From Psychrobacter sp. Ps6 (GTDB lineage: Bacteria; Pseudomonadota; Gammaproteobacteria; Pseudomonadales; Moraxellaceae): 64,000 bases of DNA. The first letter of the stretch is position 1. Each line of letters starts with the position of its first letter. The stretch lies in assembly GCF_022129235.1 (NCBI RefSeq), contig NZ_JADQAI010000007.1, positions 110,535 to 174,534 of the forward strand, read 5' to 3'. Under the pieces are notes generated by a model that had not been told where the DNA came from, did no database searches, and worked only from the letters and a program-made list of their open reading frames with translations. Made by a program: the position numbers and the translations under genes. Below, one piece after another: positions 37,441 through 46,530 of this stretch.

Positions 37441-37836
37441 ATGACTGAATATACTTTGTTTTATATTTGGGATGCAAGTTTGGGTGATGGTGATGAGTAT
37501 CTACCAGACTCATATGATAGCGCTGGTGTATTACTACCGCAGCTGCTAGAGATAGAAGTCAGCGCTCATAGCGAAAACATATTCGAGTTTGCCACTGAGC
37601 TACAGCAATTTGCCCATGAAGGTGATTTATCATTCGAGCTCTCATTAGCATTTGGAGCAACGGTCGCTCATGTACAGCTACAAGATACCTTTGCTGTCTC
37701 TCTGCCGCTGCCAGATAGTAATATGCAAGAAGCTGCTAGAGTAATTGCACCATTGGCAAAGAAACATGGGTTGGTGTTTTATTATTTGCTAGGGTTGGTT
37801 TCTTTGCCTGACGGGAAAATTTTCACTTCTACATGA
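37441..37836 (+). CDS. Protein of unknown function, stand-alone copy of the upstream N-terminal domain
   Basis: A 131-residue acidic protein starting MTEYTLFYIWDASLG. Its last third, FAVSLPLPDSNMQEAARVIAPLAKKHGLVFYYLLGLVSLPDGKIF, lines up with residues about 86-128 of the preceding protein (CVAIPTPE...VIAPLCEELGLVFYDTRGMAAYPDGTIY, with gaps). It ends where that protein enters its C-terminal domain. It starts 6 bp after the upstream stop with GGAG inside that gene's end, so it is translationally coupled. It may be a partial duplication or a natural one-domain family member. Confidence 0.7.
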   Translation: MTEYTLFYIWDASLGDGDEYLPDSYDSAGVLLPQLLEIEVSAHSENIFEFATELQQFAHEGDLSFELSLAFGATVAHVQLQDTFAVSLPLPDSNMQEAARVIAPLAKKHGLVFYYLLGLVSLPDGKIFTST

Positions 37837-37857
37837 TTGGTCTTACGTTTATTAAAC

Positions 37858-38814
37858 CTACTTCCTATTCTTCCGCGTTTTTAGACGACGTAAGCGTTTT
37901 TCTTCCTCGCGTGCTTTCTTCTTCTCTTCAGCAGCGATGCGTTGTTCTGCGACCACGATTTCTTCAGCTTCTATCATCGCTGGTGTTTCTAGCGTGATGC
38001 GACCAATCTTCGCGCTACGCAGCTCGTTAATGAGAATTTCAGACATGCGGTAGGTGTCGACTTGATTGCCCGAACGTACACAGCCACGGTTACGACCAGC
38101 CATTTCAAAAAACTCCCAGTCAGTTTTCGGCAGTTCTTCAATTTTATAGCGAGTTTTTAGCAGCTCAGGATAGGCGTGCATCAAATACTCAGCGGTATAG
38201 CTTGCCACATCAGCGAAATCAAAAGCCGTATCACGGATACCGCCCGTCGCTGCTAGACGATAGCCAGAGTTTTCGTTTTCAACCTTTGGCCATAGCATAC
38301 CGGGTGTGTCATAAAGCATGATGTCATCGTCAAGTTTAATGAGCTGCTGCGACTTGGTCACGGCTGGCTCATCACCCGTCTTTGCCACAGCGCGTCCAGC
38401 TAGCGTATTAATCAACGTAGATTTACCCACGTTTGGAATACCCATAATCATCGCTTTGATTTGACGACCTGTTCCCACTTTATTAGGTACGAGATGCTTA
38501 CAGATGGCGATGATACGTTTTACATCATTGGCTTTTTCGGTATCGCAAGCAATGGCTTTGACCCCATCTTGCTGCTCGAGATAATCCATCCATGCTTGCG
38601 TCAAATCAGGATCGGCAAGGTCAGCTTTATTCAGGATTTTAATCACAGGTTTTTCGCCGCGTAGTGCTGCGACCATTGGGTTTTCACTACTATAGGGGAT
38701 ACGCGCATCGATAACCTCGATGACTACATCCATCTGCGGCATAATTTCTTTGATTTCGTTACGGGCTTTGTTCATATGCCCAGGGAACCACTGAATACTT
38801 GCTCTCTTATCCAT
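37858..38814 (-). CDS. rbgA: RbgA/YlqF-type ribosome biogenesis GTPase
   Basis: A 318-residue circularly permuted GTPase that acts in late 50S assembly in Bacillus (RbgA). The G motifs run G4-G5-G1-G2-G3: NKADLAD near residue 62, then GIPNVGKST near 124-132, then DTPGML. The N-terminal IQWFPGHMNKA motif that inserts into the ribosomal P site is intact. The C-terminus is a highly basic Glu/Lys/Arg helix ending RRLKTRKNRK. Confidence 0.93.
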   Translation of the reverse strand: MDKRASIQWFPGHMNKARNEIKEIMPQMDVVIEVIDARIPYSSENPMVAALRGEKPVIKILNKADLADPDLTQAWMDYLEQQDGVKAIACDTEKANDVKRIIAICKHLVPNKVGTGRQIKAMIMGIPNVGKSTLINTLAGRAVAKTGDEPAVTKSQQLIKLDDDIMLYDTPGMLWPKVENENSGYRLAATGGIRDTAFDFADVASYTAEYLMHAYPELLKTRYKIEELPKTDWEFFEMAGRNRGCVRSGNQVDTYRMSEILINELRSAKIGRITLETPAMIEAEEIVVAEQRIAAEEKKKAREEEKRLRRLKTRKNRK

Positions 38815-38857
38815 CTGCTTTCATAACCTTTTATAAAAAATGCTAAAAGTAAAACAA

Positions 38858-38971
38858 TCAACGTCTACTTTCTAATGGTGTCCAGTTTACTACAGAACCA
38901 CCTTGCTCACGGCACAATTTCACCCAACCAGTTTTGTCATCACGCTTGATTTTGGTCTTCTGTTTCCTCAT
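38858..38971 (-). CDS. Possible 37-codon frame overlapping the DUF2339 gene end
   Basis: A frame from an ATG inside the 3' end of the DUF2339 gene runs past that gene's stop: MRKQKTKIKRDDKTGWVKL, then CREQGGSVVNWTPLESRR. The part outside the upstream gene reads like ordinary protein (DDKTGWVKLCREQGGSVV). There is no clear ribosome site. It could be a small gene, or the remnant of a longer C-terminus or lost neighbour. Confidence 0.25.
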   Translation of the reverse strand: MRKQKTKIKRDDKTGWVKLCREQGGSVVNWTPLESRR

Positions 38972-41900
38972 GCGCTGGTGGTAATGGGGCAAGGTAACCA
39001 ATTAATAGTATTAAGCTACCTGCGCCAAGGAAGGAAATCACTCGCCAAATTGCCTCGGTCTGTGACAAATCGACCAAGACCAGCTTGAGTACGACGATAC
39101 CTAATAATCCAATACCCATAAACCAAAGCGCGCGCTGCCAATAGCGACTAGCCATGATGGTGGCGACCAATGCCAAGAGCGTCCATAAAATCGTCAATCC
39201 TGTTTGTACTTGCTCGCTACTCCATGCACCGCCCTGAGTACCGTCCCAAAGTGGCGTACCGATAAAGGCATGTAGCGTTCTGACCAACATGCTGGAAATT
39301 AACCAAAAGCTGATCAGTCCCAATATGATTAGCAGGTTCTCAGCGGTAAATATGCGCTTAGATTTGGCAGTTGCACTTGCTTCGATAAGTATCTCGTCGC
39401 GGTTTTTTTGGCTTATATAATAGAGACTAAAACCAACCAACAGCGTCAGCCATGAGGTGATGTCGTATAGGTTAAATAATGGAAAATAGGGCAATCCCCA
39501 AATCACACCATCATATGACCAATTGGTAAGAACAACCCACAGTAAAGCAATGGGAGCAAAGATGGCAGCACATCCTAATAGTGCCTGTTGCCAGTCAAAC
39601 CAATACAGCAGACCTTTTTCTGAAACTTTGTTAGTCGATGTATTTTCTGCATTTTTTCTCATATAACGATGATTGAGCCATAACCCAAATAGTATGAGTA
39701 CCGCTGAAAACAAGATAGCCATCACACCATCAGAGTCTGGTAGGCCATAATGCGCCGCGGCAGCAATCAGTAACAGCCCAGTACCGAGCCAGCTTACCTC
39801 AGTGTAATGTGCCGTATTTTTAGTATCAGACCATGTTTTTAGCCATAGCTGGCCTATCAGTAACCAGCCAATTATCAAACCTATGAATACCAACCACTCC
39901 GCTGTTACCCATGTTAGATTTCGCTCGAATTTTTGTGGCAGTTGCAGCACTAGCATGAAGTAGAACAGGGCTAGTAATCCACGACTCAGCTGTCTAACTT
40001 CCGCCCACGGACGATAGCGGTTGATGACCCAATAGGCGGCCAGACTGATGAGTGCTGACAGCGCAATGACTGTCGTATCTGATTGCCAACTATCAAACCA
40101 ATGATGCAAATCAAGTATCAGCACTTGCAGCATCCACGCTATCGCCGTCAATGTTAAAAACTTTATCAGTCTAGGACTGTGCCAAACGAGTTTGAACGCA
40201 TAGCTTTGATGATTGATAGCGTTCAGCCATGGCTGTGCTGCTTGATCATTGATACCCAGTGCATGAGCGTAATTGGTCATCGTATCTGATGGGTTGTCAC
40301 GCTTTTGTACCTTTGTGGTAGAAGGCGTTATAGCGTCACGATTTTGACTATTACTGTTATCTAGCTTATTCATCAACATCGCAAGGGAGTTGCTAGCGCG
40401 TAAGATAAAGGCTGTCGCCAGATAAGCAATTGCTGAAATACTAAAGGCTAAAACTGGATAGTCGTTGCTAGAGAATATCGCTGTGGTCACGAGCATACCG
40501 ATACTGACGAGCTGTAATAGCAAGCCGAATAACACCGACCATGACCGCAGCGAACGCCTGCCAAACCATACCAGAGCAAGTCCCTGTACTGACCAACCAA
40601 AAGCAATCCATTCCGCATCTAGCGCCAGCGGAATCACCAGTGCCAAAAACCCAAATCCTAAAGCCAGCATGCCTTCAGTGATTAAGGCATAGCGCTCACT
40701 ACGCTGGATAAACAACCAGCCCAGTCCAAGGTAAACAGTCGCTAAAATCGCGCTAGTGATGGTCAGGGCATTAGGAATCTTATCGAGCAAAGCAGAAAAT
40801 AAGCCGAAAGACAGCAGCGGTACTGAAAACAGTAAGCCAGTATCGATGGGAAATAAATAGGTATCGTTACTTACAGTAGATTTATCTAAACTATTGATAT
40901 TATTTGTACTATCTATAGGGCTAAGGGTATTTTCACTGAGTGCGTTGTAGGCAATAACTTGCTGCGCGTAACGAATGACGACAAATAAGTAAAGCAACCA
41001 ATGCAATGTGATAAGTAGTACCAATGGCCAAAGCTGCGTCTCAATGATGGGATCAAGGTTCTGTGTGCTGCCCCAATAGTAGGCTAGTCCAAACGTGACA
41101 ACCACGCCAAATAGATTCAGTATTTTCCACGGTCGATAATGAGCAATGACGGCAATGGTGACGTTTAGCAGTAGATAATAACTGAATAAGATAACCAAAC
41201 TACCCGTATCTTCACTGGTCAAAATCGGCGCAAAAAATCCACCAGACAATGCTAACAACGCGAGCGGAAAAGCGTTTTGACGTACGGCGAGGGCAATGGT
41301 CATAGCAGACAATAATCCAAGCCCAATAAAGCTTGGAATACTCGGAATGATTTCATAAACACTGTAAGCAAAAAAGGTACTCAAATATGTAATCGCTAAG
41401 CCTGCGCCCTGTAGCGTAATCCCATACGAGAAGCGTCTTGCCGTGAGCTTTAACCCAAGTGCTGCCAACGCAAGCCCCGCGATACCAATTGCCACGAGCT
41501 TTGTGGTAATTGAAATTTCGATATATTCGCTGAGTAACCGCAGCAGTAGCACCACGCCTACTAGCAGTACCAATACGCCGACCCGAACGACGAGATTGCC
41601 ACCGAAAAACCAGTTTTTTATTGAATGAATAAGCGACGTCACAATAGGTAGTGAGCGTTCATCAGGCTCAATCGGCGCATTTACTATTTTATTTTTGGTC
41701 GGAGTTGGAGTAGTAACAGGCAGTGGTGGTGGCAATGATGTAGATGACAGGGTTGAAAACGCATCTGTAGACCGCTGTTGCGAATCAAAAATTGCATCTT
41801 TAGTAGCGTCATTCTCAGGAATATTGCCTTCACTAGCGCTCGCTCGCGTATAAACACGCTCATCAGCCAAATGGGTAGATGAGGCGTTTATACTGCGATT

Positions 41901-42050
41901 TTTTTGCTGCTCAAGATCCGCTTGTAGTTTTATGATATCGCGGCGCAGATGCGCAATTTGCCGCTTTATCTTGGTGTATAGCGCGACTACCACGATCAAT
42001 AAAATTGTAAAGGCCAGCCAACCCAACTGGGTTACCAATAGATATAACAT
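38940..42050 (-). CDS. DUF2339 multi-pass membrane protein
   Basis: A 1036-residue inner-membrane protein. One N-terminal helix is followed by a coiled coil (about 25-50, KRQIAHLRRDIIKLQADLEQQ), a low-complexity Ser/Thr/Pro linker (about 55-130), then more than twenty hydrophobic helices to the end. The opening GNLVVRVGVLVLLVGVVLLLR and RRFSYGITLQGAGLAITYLSTFFA match DUF2339 family proteins, whose function is unknown. Asn/Asp/Ser-rich inserts break up the helix array near 365-395 and 575-600. DUF3999, a common neighbour elsewhere, is absent. Confidence 0.85.
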   Translation of the reverse strand: MLYLLVTQLGWLAFTILLIVVVALYTKIKRQIAHLRRDIIKLQADLEQQKNRSINASSTHLADERVYTRASASEGNIPENDATKDAIFDSQQRSTDAFSTLSSTSLPPPLPVTTPTPTKNKIVNAPIEPDERSLPIVTSLIHSIKNWFFGGNLVVRVGVLVLLVGVVLLLRLLSEYIEISITTKLVAIGIAGLALAALGLKLTARRFSYGITLQGAGLAITYLSTFFAYSVYEIIPSIPSFIGLGLLSAMTIALAVRQNAFPLALLALSGGFFAPILTSEDTGSLVILFSYYLLLNVTIAVIAHYRPWKILNLFGVVVTFGLAYYWGSTQNLDPIIETQLWPLVLLITLHWLLYLFVVIRYAQQVIAYNALSENTLSPIDSTNNINSLDKSTVSNDTYLFPIDTGLLFSVPLLSFGLFSALLDKIPNALTITSAILATVYLGLGWLFIQRSERYALITEGMLALGFGFLALVIPLALDAEWIAFGWSVQGLALVWFGRRSLRSWSVLFGLLLQLVSIGMLVTTAIFSSNDYPVLAFSISAIAYLATAFILRASNSLAMLMNKLDNSNSQNRDAITPSTTKVQKRDNPSDTMTNYAHALGINDQAAQPWLNAINHQSYAFKLVWHSPRLIKFLTLTAIAWMLQVLILDLHHWFDSWQSDTTVIALSALISLAAYWVINRYRPWAEVRQLSRGLLALFYFMLVLQLPQKFERNLTWVTAEWLVFIGLIIGWLLIGQLWLKTWSDTKNTAHYTEVSWLGTGLLLIAAAAHYGLPDSDGVMAILFSAVLILFGLWLNHRYMRKNAENTSTNKVSEKGLLYWFDWQQALLGCAAIFAPIALLWVVLTNWSYDGVIWGLPYFPLFNLYDITSWLTLLVGFSLYYISQKNRDEILIEASATAKSKRIFTAENLLIILGLISFWLISSMLVRTLHAFIGTPLWDGTQGGAWSSEQVQTGLTILWTLLALVATIMASRYWQRALWFMGIGLLGIVVLKLVLVDLSQTEAIWRVISFLGAGSLILLIGYLAPLPPAHEETEDQNQA

Positions 42051-42165
42051 CTTCGTCGCTCAATCTAATTGATAGTAATGTGATAATGACGTGATTTGCT
42101 AAGAAGCACAAGACCGCTCTGATTACTCACCCAAAAGGTCATTGATAAAACAAGACCCGAAATAA

Positions 42166-42194
42166 AAGGGCAGCTTAATAGTTAAGCTGCCCTT
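42166..42194 (-). terminator. Terminator after the dienelactone hydrolase gene
   Basis: A 13-bp perfect stem (AAGGGCAGCTTAA and its complement, 3-nt loop) followed on the minus strand by TTTTATTT. Confidence 0.9.
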
Positions 42195-42221
42195 CTTGAT
42201 AAGTTTTATACCAGATCTTTT

Positions 42222-42959
42222 TTATGCCAAGTTTGCTTTCATAAACTCAAGCATATTTTCCCAGCTTTGCTTAGCAGCCGCTTCGTTATAGCCAAGGTCT
42301 ACTTCATTTTTTTCAGCGCGCTCATCGGCATGTGGATTGGTAAAGCCATGCTTAGCATTGTCATAGACATCGATAGTGTAATCTACGTCAGCGGCGTCTA
42401 GCTCTAATTTTAGGCCTTCGATAGCATCCATTGATACCATTGAGTCATCACGGCCATGAGCGACCAGTACTTTTGCAGTGAAGTTTTTGTCTGCTGGTTG
42501 TTTTGGCGTTGGGTTACCATGGAAGGTTGCAACCGCTTTTAGCGGCATGCCTTCGCGAGCCATGTCTAGGACAACTTTACCACCGAAGCAGTAACCGATT
42601 GCGCCTAGATTGTCGCCGTCAACTGATAACTGATCGCTAAAGTCATTCAAAATCAAGCGGCAGCGTGCCATCAGCATGTCTTGATCAGCAAGCACTTGCT
42701 CCATCCACATGTTCGCTTGTGCGGCATCGGTAGTGAGTTTGCCTTCGCCATAAACGTCCATTGCGACCGCTGCATAACCAGCTTCTGCCAAACGCTCTAC
42801 TACTGATTTTGGATGATCGACCACGCCCCACCATTCTGGTGCGACCAAGATACCTGATACTGGATTATCATCAGAAGCGTTGTCTGGTAGTGCCACATAG
42901 CTGATGAGTTCAACACCGTTTTCGGTGGTACTGATTAATTCGAAAGTCTTAACTGACAT
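42222..42959 (-). CDS. Dienelactone hydrolase family protein
   Basis: A 245-residue alpha/beta hydrolase. The nucleophile is the Cys in AIGYCFGGKVV, as in carboxymethylenebutenolidase. The Asp and His are in VLVAHGRDDSMV and DNAKHGFTNP. No chlorocatechol degradation genes are nearby, so the natural substrate is unclear; general esterase activity is likely. It is monocistronic. Confidence 0.85.
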   Translation of the reverse strand: MSVKTFELISTTENGVELISYVALPDNASDDNPVSGILVAPEWWGVVDHPKSVVERLAEAGYAAVAMDVYGEGKLTTDAAQANMWMEQVLADQDMLMARCRLILNDFSDQLSVDGDNLGAIGYCFGGKVVLDMAREGMPLKAVATFHGNPTPKQPADKNFTAKVLVAHGRDDSMVSMDAIEGLKLELDAADVDYTIDVYDNAKHGFTNPHADERAEKNEVDLGYNEAAAKQSWENMLEFMKANLA

Positions 42960-43118
42960 ATGATTGTCCTTTTTATGTTATGAGTTTTAATTATTCGTCG
43001 TTTTGATTATTTGTCTTTGTGATGGTTCGTTTTCTAACTCGTACTACCTTAACGCCCATATCTAGCAAAAACAGCTATAATAGTGTAACGCTCTTTATCA
43101 AAATGCTACTGCAACCCT

Positions 43119-43712
43119 ATGACTATAAACTTATTAAACAAAAATGATGAACAATCAGACTTGCATTCAGGCGTCAATCCAGATGGTAAGCTTGCGCAAT
43201 CGGTAAGTTTATTTCCTGATAGTGCGGATACTGATTCTAGTTCTGAGCCACTACGCCCGCAGTTTTGGTCACGATTTGCCTTAAACGAGCTAAACCATAG
43301 CGAATGGGAAGCGTTGTGCGATGGCTGCGGCAGCTGCTGCTTAATCAAATACATCGATAATGATGATGACGAAGAGCTGGTCGAGTATACCGATGTGACG
43401 TGCCAGCTCATGGACTGTGCGACAGGCTATTGCCAACATTATGCGACGCGCCAAGAGCATGTACCAGATTGTATTCAGCTGACAATGGACAACTTGCCTA
43501 ATATGATGTGGCTACCATCACATTGCGCCTACAAGCGCTTGTATAAAGGGCAGAATTTACCAAGCTGGCATCTGTTATTGACTCAGGATGCTGTAGTCAC
43601 CCAGCACGAGATGCGTGCGGCCAATGTGGGTGTCGCTGGCCGCTGTGTGTCGGAGATTGGCATGTCTGATGAAGAAATGGAAACACGTGTGGTGAATTGG
43701 GTGAATCCATAA
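43119..43712 (+). CDS. ycgN: YcgN family cysteine-cluster protein (UPF0260)
   Basis: A 197-residue protein aligned with E. coli YcgN through EALCDGCGSCCLIKYID, DVTCQLMDCATGYCQHYATR, VPDCIQLTMDNLPNMMWLP and SHCAYKRLYKGQNLPSWHLLL. The eight or so conserved Cys suggest a metal or Fe-S site. Function is unknown. The N-terminal 50 residues are a polar, poorly conserved lead. It converges with the DUF4105 gene after 23 bp. Confidence 0.9.
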   Translation: MTINLLNKNDEQSDLHSGVNPDGKLAQSVSLFPDSADTDSSSEPLRPQFWSRFALNELNHSEWEALCDGCGSCCLIKYIDNDDDEELVEYTDVTCQLMDCATGYCQHYATRQEHVPDCIQLTMDNLPNMMWLPSHCAYKRLYKGQNLPSWHLLLTQDAVVTQHEMRAANVGVAGRCVSEIGMSDEEMETRVVNWVNP

Positions 43713-43735
43713 CTGCTATAGGGCAGGTTATCATG

Positions 43736-45091
43736 CTAATAAGAGCTCTGAGCCGCTGATTTGGCTTTTGCTTCAGCGCTAGATTGAGAGTCGGCCAGTA
43801 AAGGGATTGGAATATCTTGACGAATTTGCCGAGAGAACTGACGGCTATTGGCAATAGAGTGCAGGTTATCAAACCCAAGCGTCTTTGGATTGATATGGGT
43901 GCGCTCATACCACGTATCCATCGACCACGGCTGATTGTCTTTTGTTGGCGCAGCATCGAGCATACCGACATCGTATAGATAATTTGGTAACCAACCAGAC
44001 ACCCAAATTCGATAATCCCACGGCAAGCGATCACCACTAACGATACGCGCCATATAAAAGATAATATTAGTACAGTTACTCGTCAACGTGTTGTACCAAG
44101 CGGGTTTGTTATTTAGCTCATCAATCGCGGTCAAGTAAGACTCAAACAGCGCGCGCACCTCATGTTGCTGCAAATTGCTGATAGGAAACAGATAGACTTG
44201 CTCACCGCGTGCGTTGCTACGCGTATAGATAATATCGCGCTCTTCTGCGGCAATCAGACTCAGCTCATAACGTCTAAAAAATCCCGCCAGTGCCGAAAAC
44301 GACTCGCCATTTTCTTTACGAATCTCAAATGAGAAGGCAAGTGGTCTATCGTCTTCAAAACGAAAACTGACCAAAGTATGAGCAATCAGTGGCCCCATCC
44401 AGTAAGAGTTGGTCACATCAACGCCAGAGAGTTTAGATAAATCAATCGTGCGCGTCTCCCAATGCTCTGTGGCGTCCTCGTCTGTGCGCCAATCAAAATT
44501 ACGGACATTGGTTAAGGTAATCAAATCAGGGTTGGTTGCATCGCGCTCATAAGAAACTTGCTGGTCGACCTCAGCCATCCAGTCGCGATCTTGCTGGGGT
44601 TCGATAGAAAAAAACCAGCCTAGACCTATGAGCCAAGTTGCTCCGTATAAACCAATGAGGTATCTAGTCGCTGTGTTTTTAAGTGCTATATTTTTAGGCG
44701 CTGTGTTTTTAAGTGATGTATTTTTACCAACCGAATTTTTGATAATGGACGTTCTACCAGTCGATGAGACACTGAGCAGTATCTTTGTGACTGTATGCCA
44801 ATAACGCGTACCAAGCAGTGCGGCTAATATACCCACGATGATGATTGTTGCAAGCCAAGTGAGTACGGAGCTTATTCCGTACTGGTACCAAATCGCTAAT
44901 AGCAACCACACCGCTGATAGCAATATTGTGATAGCGATCAAAAAAATCACGAGACGATGTCGCCATGTCGGTCTTGGTGGTTTGTTATCTGCTGATCTGT
45001 TGTCCAAGTCGCGACTGACAGAATGGCTGTCTGCAAGCTGGCTGCGTGAACGCGATGATAATAAGCGGGAAAAAACGGAGCGTAGCGACAT
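43736..45091 (-). CDS. DUF4105 (Lnb-type) membrane-anchored protein
   Basis: About 450 residues. Two hydrophobic helices (roughly 35-55 and 65-85) and a third (about 145-160) precede an outer domain with the DUF4105 pattern: VTNSYWMGPLIAHTLVSF, FEIRKENGESFSALAGFFRRYEL and LTSNCTNIIFYMARIV, whose Asn-Cys-Thr-Asn is reminiscent of a papain-like/NlpC fold. The function is unknown. Four KNTxx pentapeptide repeats sit between the second and third helices. An ATG start at 45091 is chosen; a TTG at 45130 is possible. Neither has a ribosome site. Confidence 0.75.
   Translation of the reverse strand: MSLRSVFSRLLSSRSRSQLADSHSVSRDLDNRSADNKPPRPTWRHRLVIFLIAITILLSAVWLLLAIWYQYGISSVLTWLATIIIVGILAALLGTRYWHTVTKILLSVSSTGRTSIIKNSVGKNTSLKNTAPKNIALKNTATRYLIGLYGATWLIGLGWFFSIEPQQDRDWMAEVDQQVSYERDATNPDLITLTNVRNFDWRTDEDATEHWETRTIDLSKLSGVDVTNSYWMGPLIAHTLVSFRFEDDRPLAFSFEIRKENGESFSALAGFFRRYELSLIAAEERDIIYTRSNARGEQVYLFPISNLQQHEVRALFESYLTAIDELNNKPAWYNTLTSNCTNIIFYMARIVSGDRLPWDYRIWVSGWLPNYLYDVGMLDAAPTKDNQPWSMDTWYERTHINPKTLGFDNLHSIANSRQFSRQIRQDIPIPLLADSQSSAEAKAKSAAQSSY
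44671..44730. repeat. 30-bp tandem repeat coding for KNTxx pentapeptides
   Basis: Two 30-bp units (44671-44700 and 44701-44730) agree at about 24 positions, each made of two 15-bp halves. On the minus strand they encode KNTSL-KNTAP-KNIAL-KNTAT in the DUF4105 protein. Confidence 0.8.
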
Positions 45092-45354
45092 AAAGTTTGT
45101 TTTGATAAATAATGGCTTTGACCATAGCAAAGTTTATAACACACTGACAATACAATTTGAGTGAATTTGTCGTTGAATGTCGGTGAGGCTTGCGATAAAG
45201 TGAAGCTAAATTGTGCTGGTATGTCTGTTGTTTGTTACACAGATAATGATAAGCTCGCTGTTTTATTTGGCGCTTTTGTCCCCATCTATGCTCTACTTAT
45301 CTTATGAACGGTTATTCTAATTGCCATTAACTAAAGAGGTTAAATCACACCACC

Positions 45355-46254
45355 ATGTCTGACGACACTCCCAGCCCGAGTAGTTGGTCGATGCGCGGCT
45401 TAAAACGCTGGCTATCGACCGCCCCCGAAACCCGTGATGAATTGATTCGTCTGGTACAAGACTCGCGCCAGTTTTTAGAGCCCGATACGGTCGATATGTT
45501 AGAAGGCGTGCTCGATCTGCCGGCGACACAAGTGCGCGAAATCATGACACCGCGACCGCAAGTGATCGGTCTGCACGAAAGCACTAGCCTTGACGAAGTG
45601 ATGGATATCATTCTTGATACGACGCACTCGCGCTATCCTGTTTTTGACAGTCAAGATGATGATGCCGTCATTGGTATCCTATTGGCAAAAGATTTGATTC
45701 CTATTCTGGTGCACATGGTACGCAACCAAGAAGACAAAATCGATAGCAAACGTCTAAAAGACTTGGTGCGCCAGCCATTATATATCAGTGAAACAGCTCG
45801 TTCTGATACCCTGCTGCGCTCATTGCAGCGCACGCAAGTGCATATGGCGATCGTCGTCGATGAGTTTGGCAACTTTGGTGGTGTCGTTACCATGGAAGAT
45901 TTGTTAGAGGAAATCGTTGGTGACATCGTTGATGAGCATGATGACTTTGATGAAGACAGCGATATTAATAATATCGTCGCTGATCCCGAAAGGCCAAACA
46001 CATGGCGTGTCCAAGCATCTACGGTGATTGAGGACTGTAATGATGAGCTTGGCAGTCGTTTTGATGATACCGATGTCGACACCATGGGCGGTCTGGTCAT
46101 GCAAGCACTCGGTTTCGTTGGTGATTTGGAGGGCGAGAGCGTGGTGATAGATGATTGGCAAATCACCATCACTGATGTGGAAGGACGATTTATCCAAAAT
46201 CTAGAGCTTACCAAAACCAATGGGGATCAGCAGATACTGATAGGCAGCCATTAA
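45355..46254 (+). CDS. corC: CorC/HlyC family protein with CBS pair
   Basis: A 299-residue cytoplasmic protein. Residues 60-190 form two CBS domains (VREIMTPRPQVIGL and ARSDTLLRSLQRTQVHMAIVVDEFGNFGGVVTMED). Residues 205-290 are the CorC_HlyC domain (DTDVDTMGGLVMQALGFV). The family is linked to Mg/Co efflux in enterobacteria, and the gene sits next to lnt here as in many genomes. A terminator separates it from lnt, so cotranscription is partial at best. Confidence 0.9.
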   Translation: MSDDTPSPSSWSMRGLKRWLSTAPETRDELIRLVQDSRQFLEPDTVDMLEGVLDLPATQVREIMTPRPQVIGLHESTSLDEVMDIILDTTHSRYPVFDSQDDDAVIGILLAKDLIPILVHMVRNQEDKIDSKRLKDLVRQPLYISETARSDTLLRSLQRTQVHMAIVVDEFGNFGGVVTMEDLLEEIVGDIVDEHDDFDEDSDINNIVADPERPNTWRVQASTVIEDCNDELGSRFDDTDVDTMGGLVMQALGFVGDLEGESVVIDDWQITITDVEGRFIQNLELTKTNGDQQILIGSH

Positions 46255-46311
46255 TTTGCTTGTATTCCCATAATCAATAATTAGTGATAAAACATTCTTA
46301 GCAAGCTCAAT

Positions 46312-46340
46312 AAAAAACACGATGAATAATCGTGTTTTTT
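46312..46340 (+). terminator. Terminator after corC
   Basis: A 12-bp perfect stem (AAAAAACACGAT and its complement, loop GAATA) ending in six Ts. Confidence 0.9.
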
Positions 46341-46530
46341 GCTTTCTGTCTTTTGTATTTTGGTATGAGGTTTTCGCTACGCAAATTTACCCATTAATCG
46401 GTTTTGACTGGTATCATGGGTGGATTTTATTTGTGGTCCTGCATAAAGCATTATGCAGTCAGTTTTTGCTTGGGTTTTGTCTCAGTGCTGAGCTGTGAAA
46501 TTTTGAAAAATATGGTCTTGGATAACTGCT

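Noticed and set aside
37441..37836. Frameshift or sequencing error joining the two unknown genes into one
   Set aside because: The second protein repeats the N-terminal domain of the first, does not continue it, and has its own ATG with GGAG upstream, so it is a separate gene.
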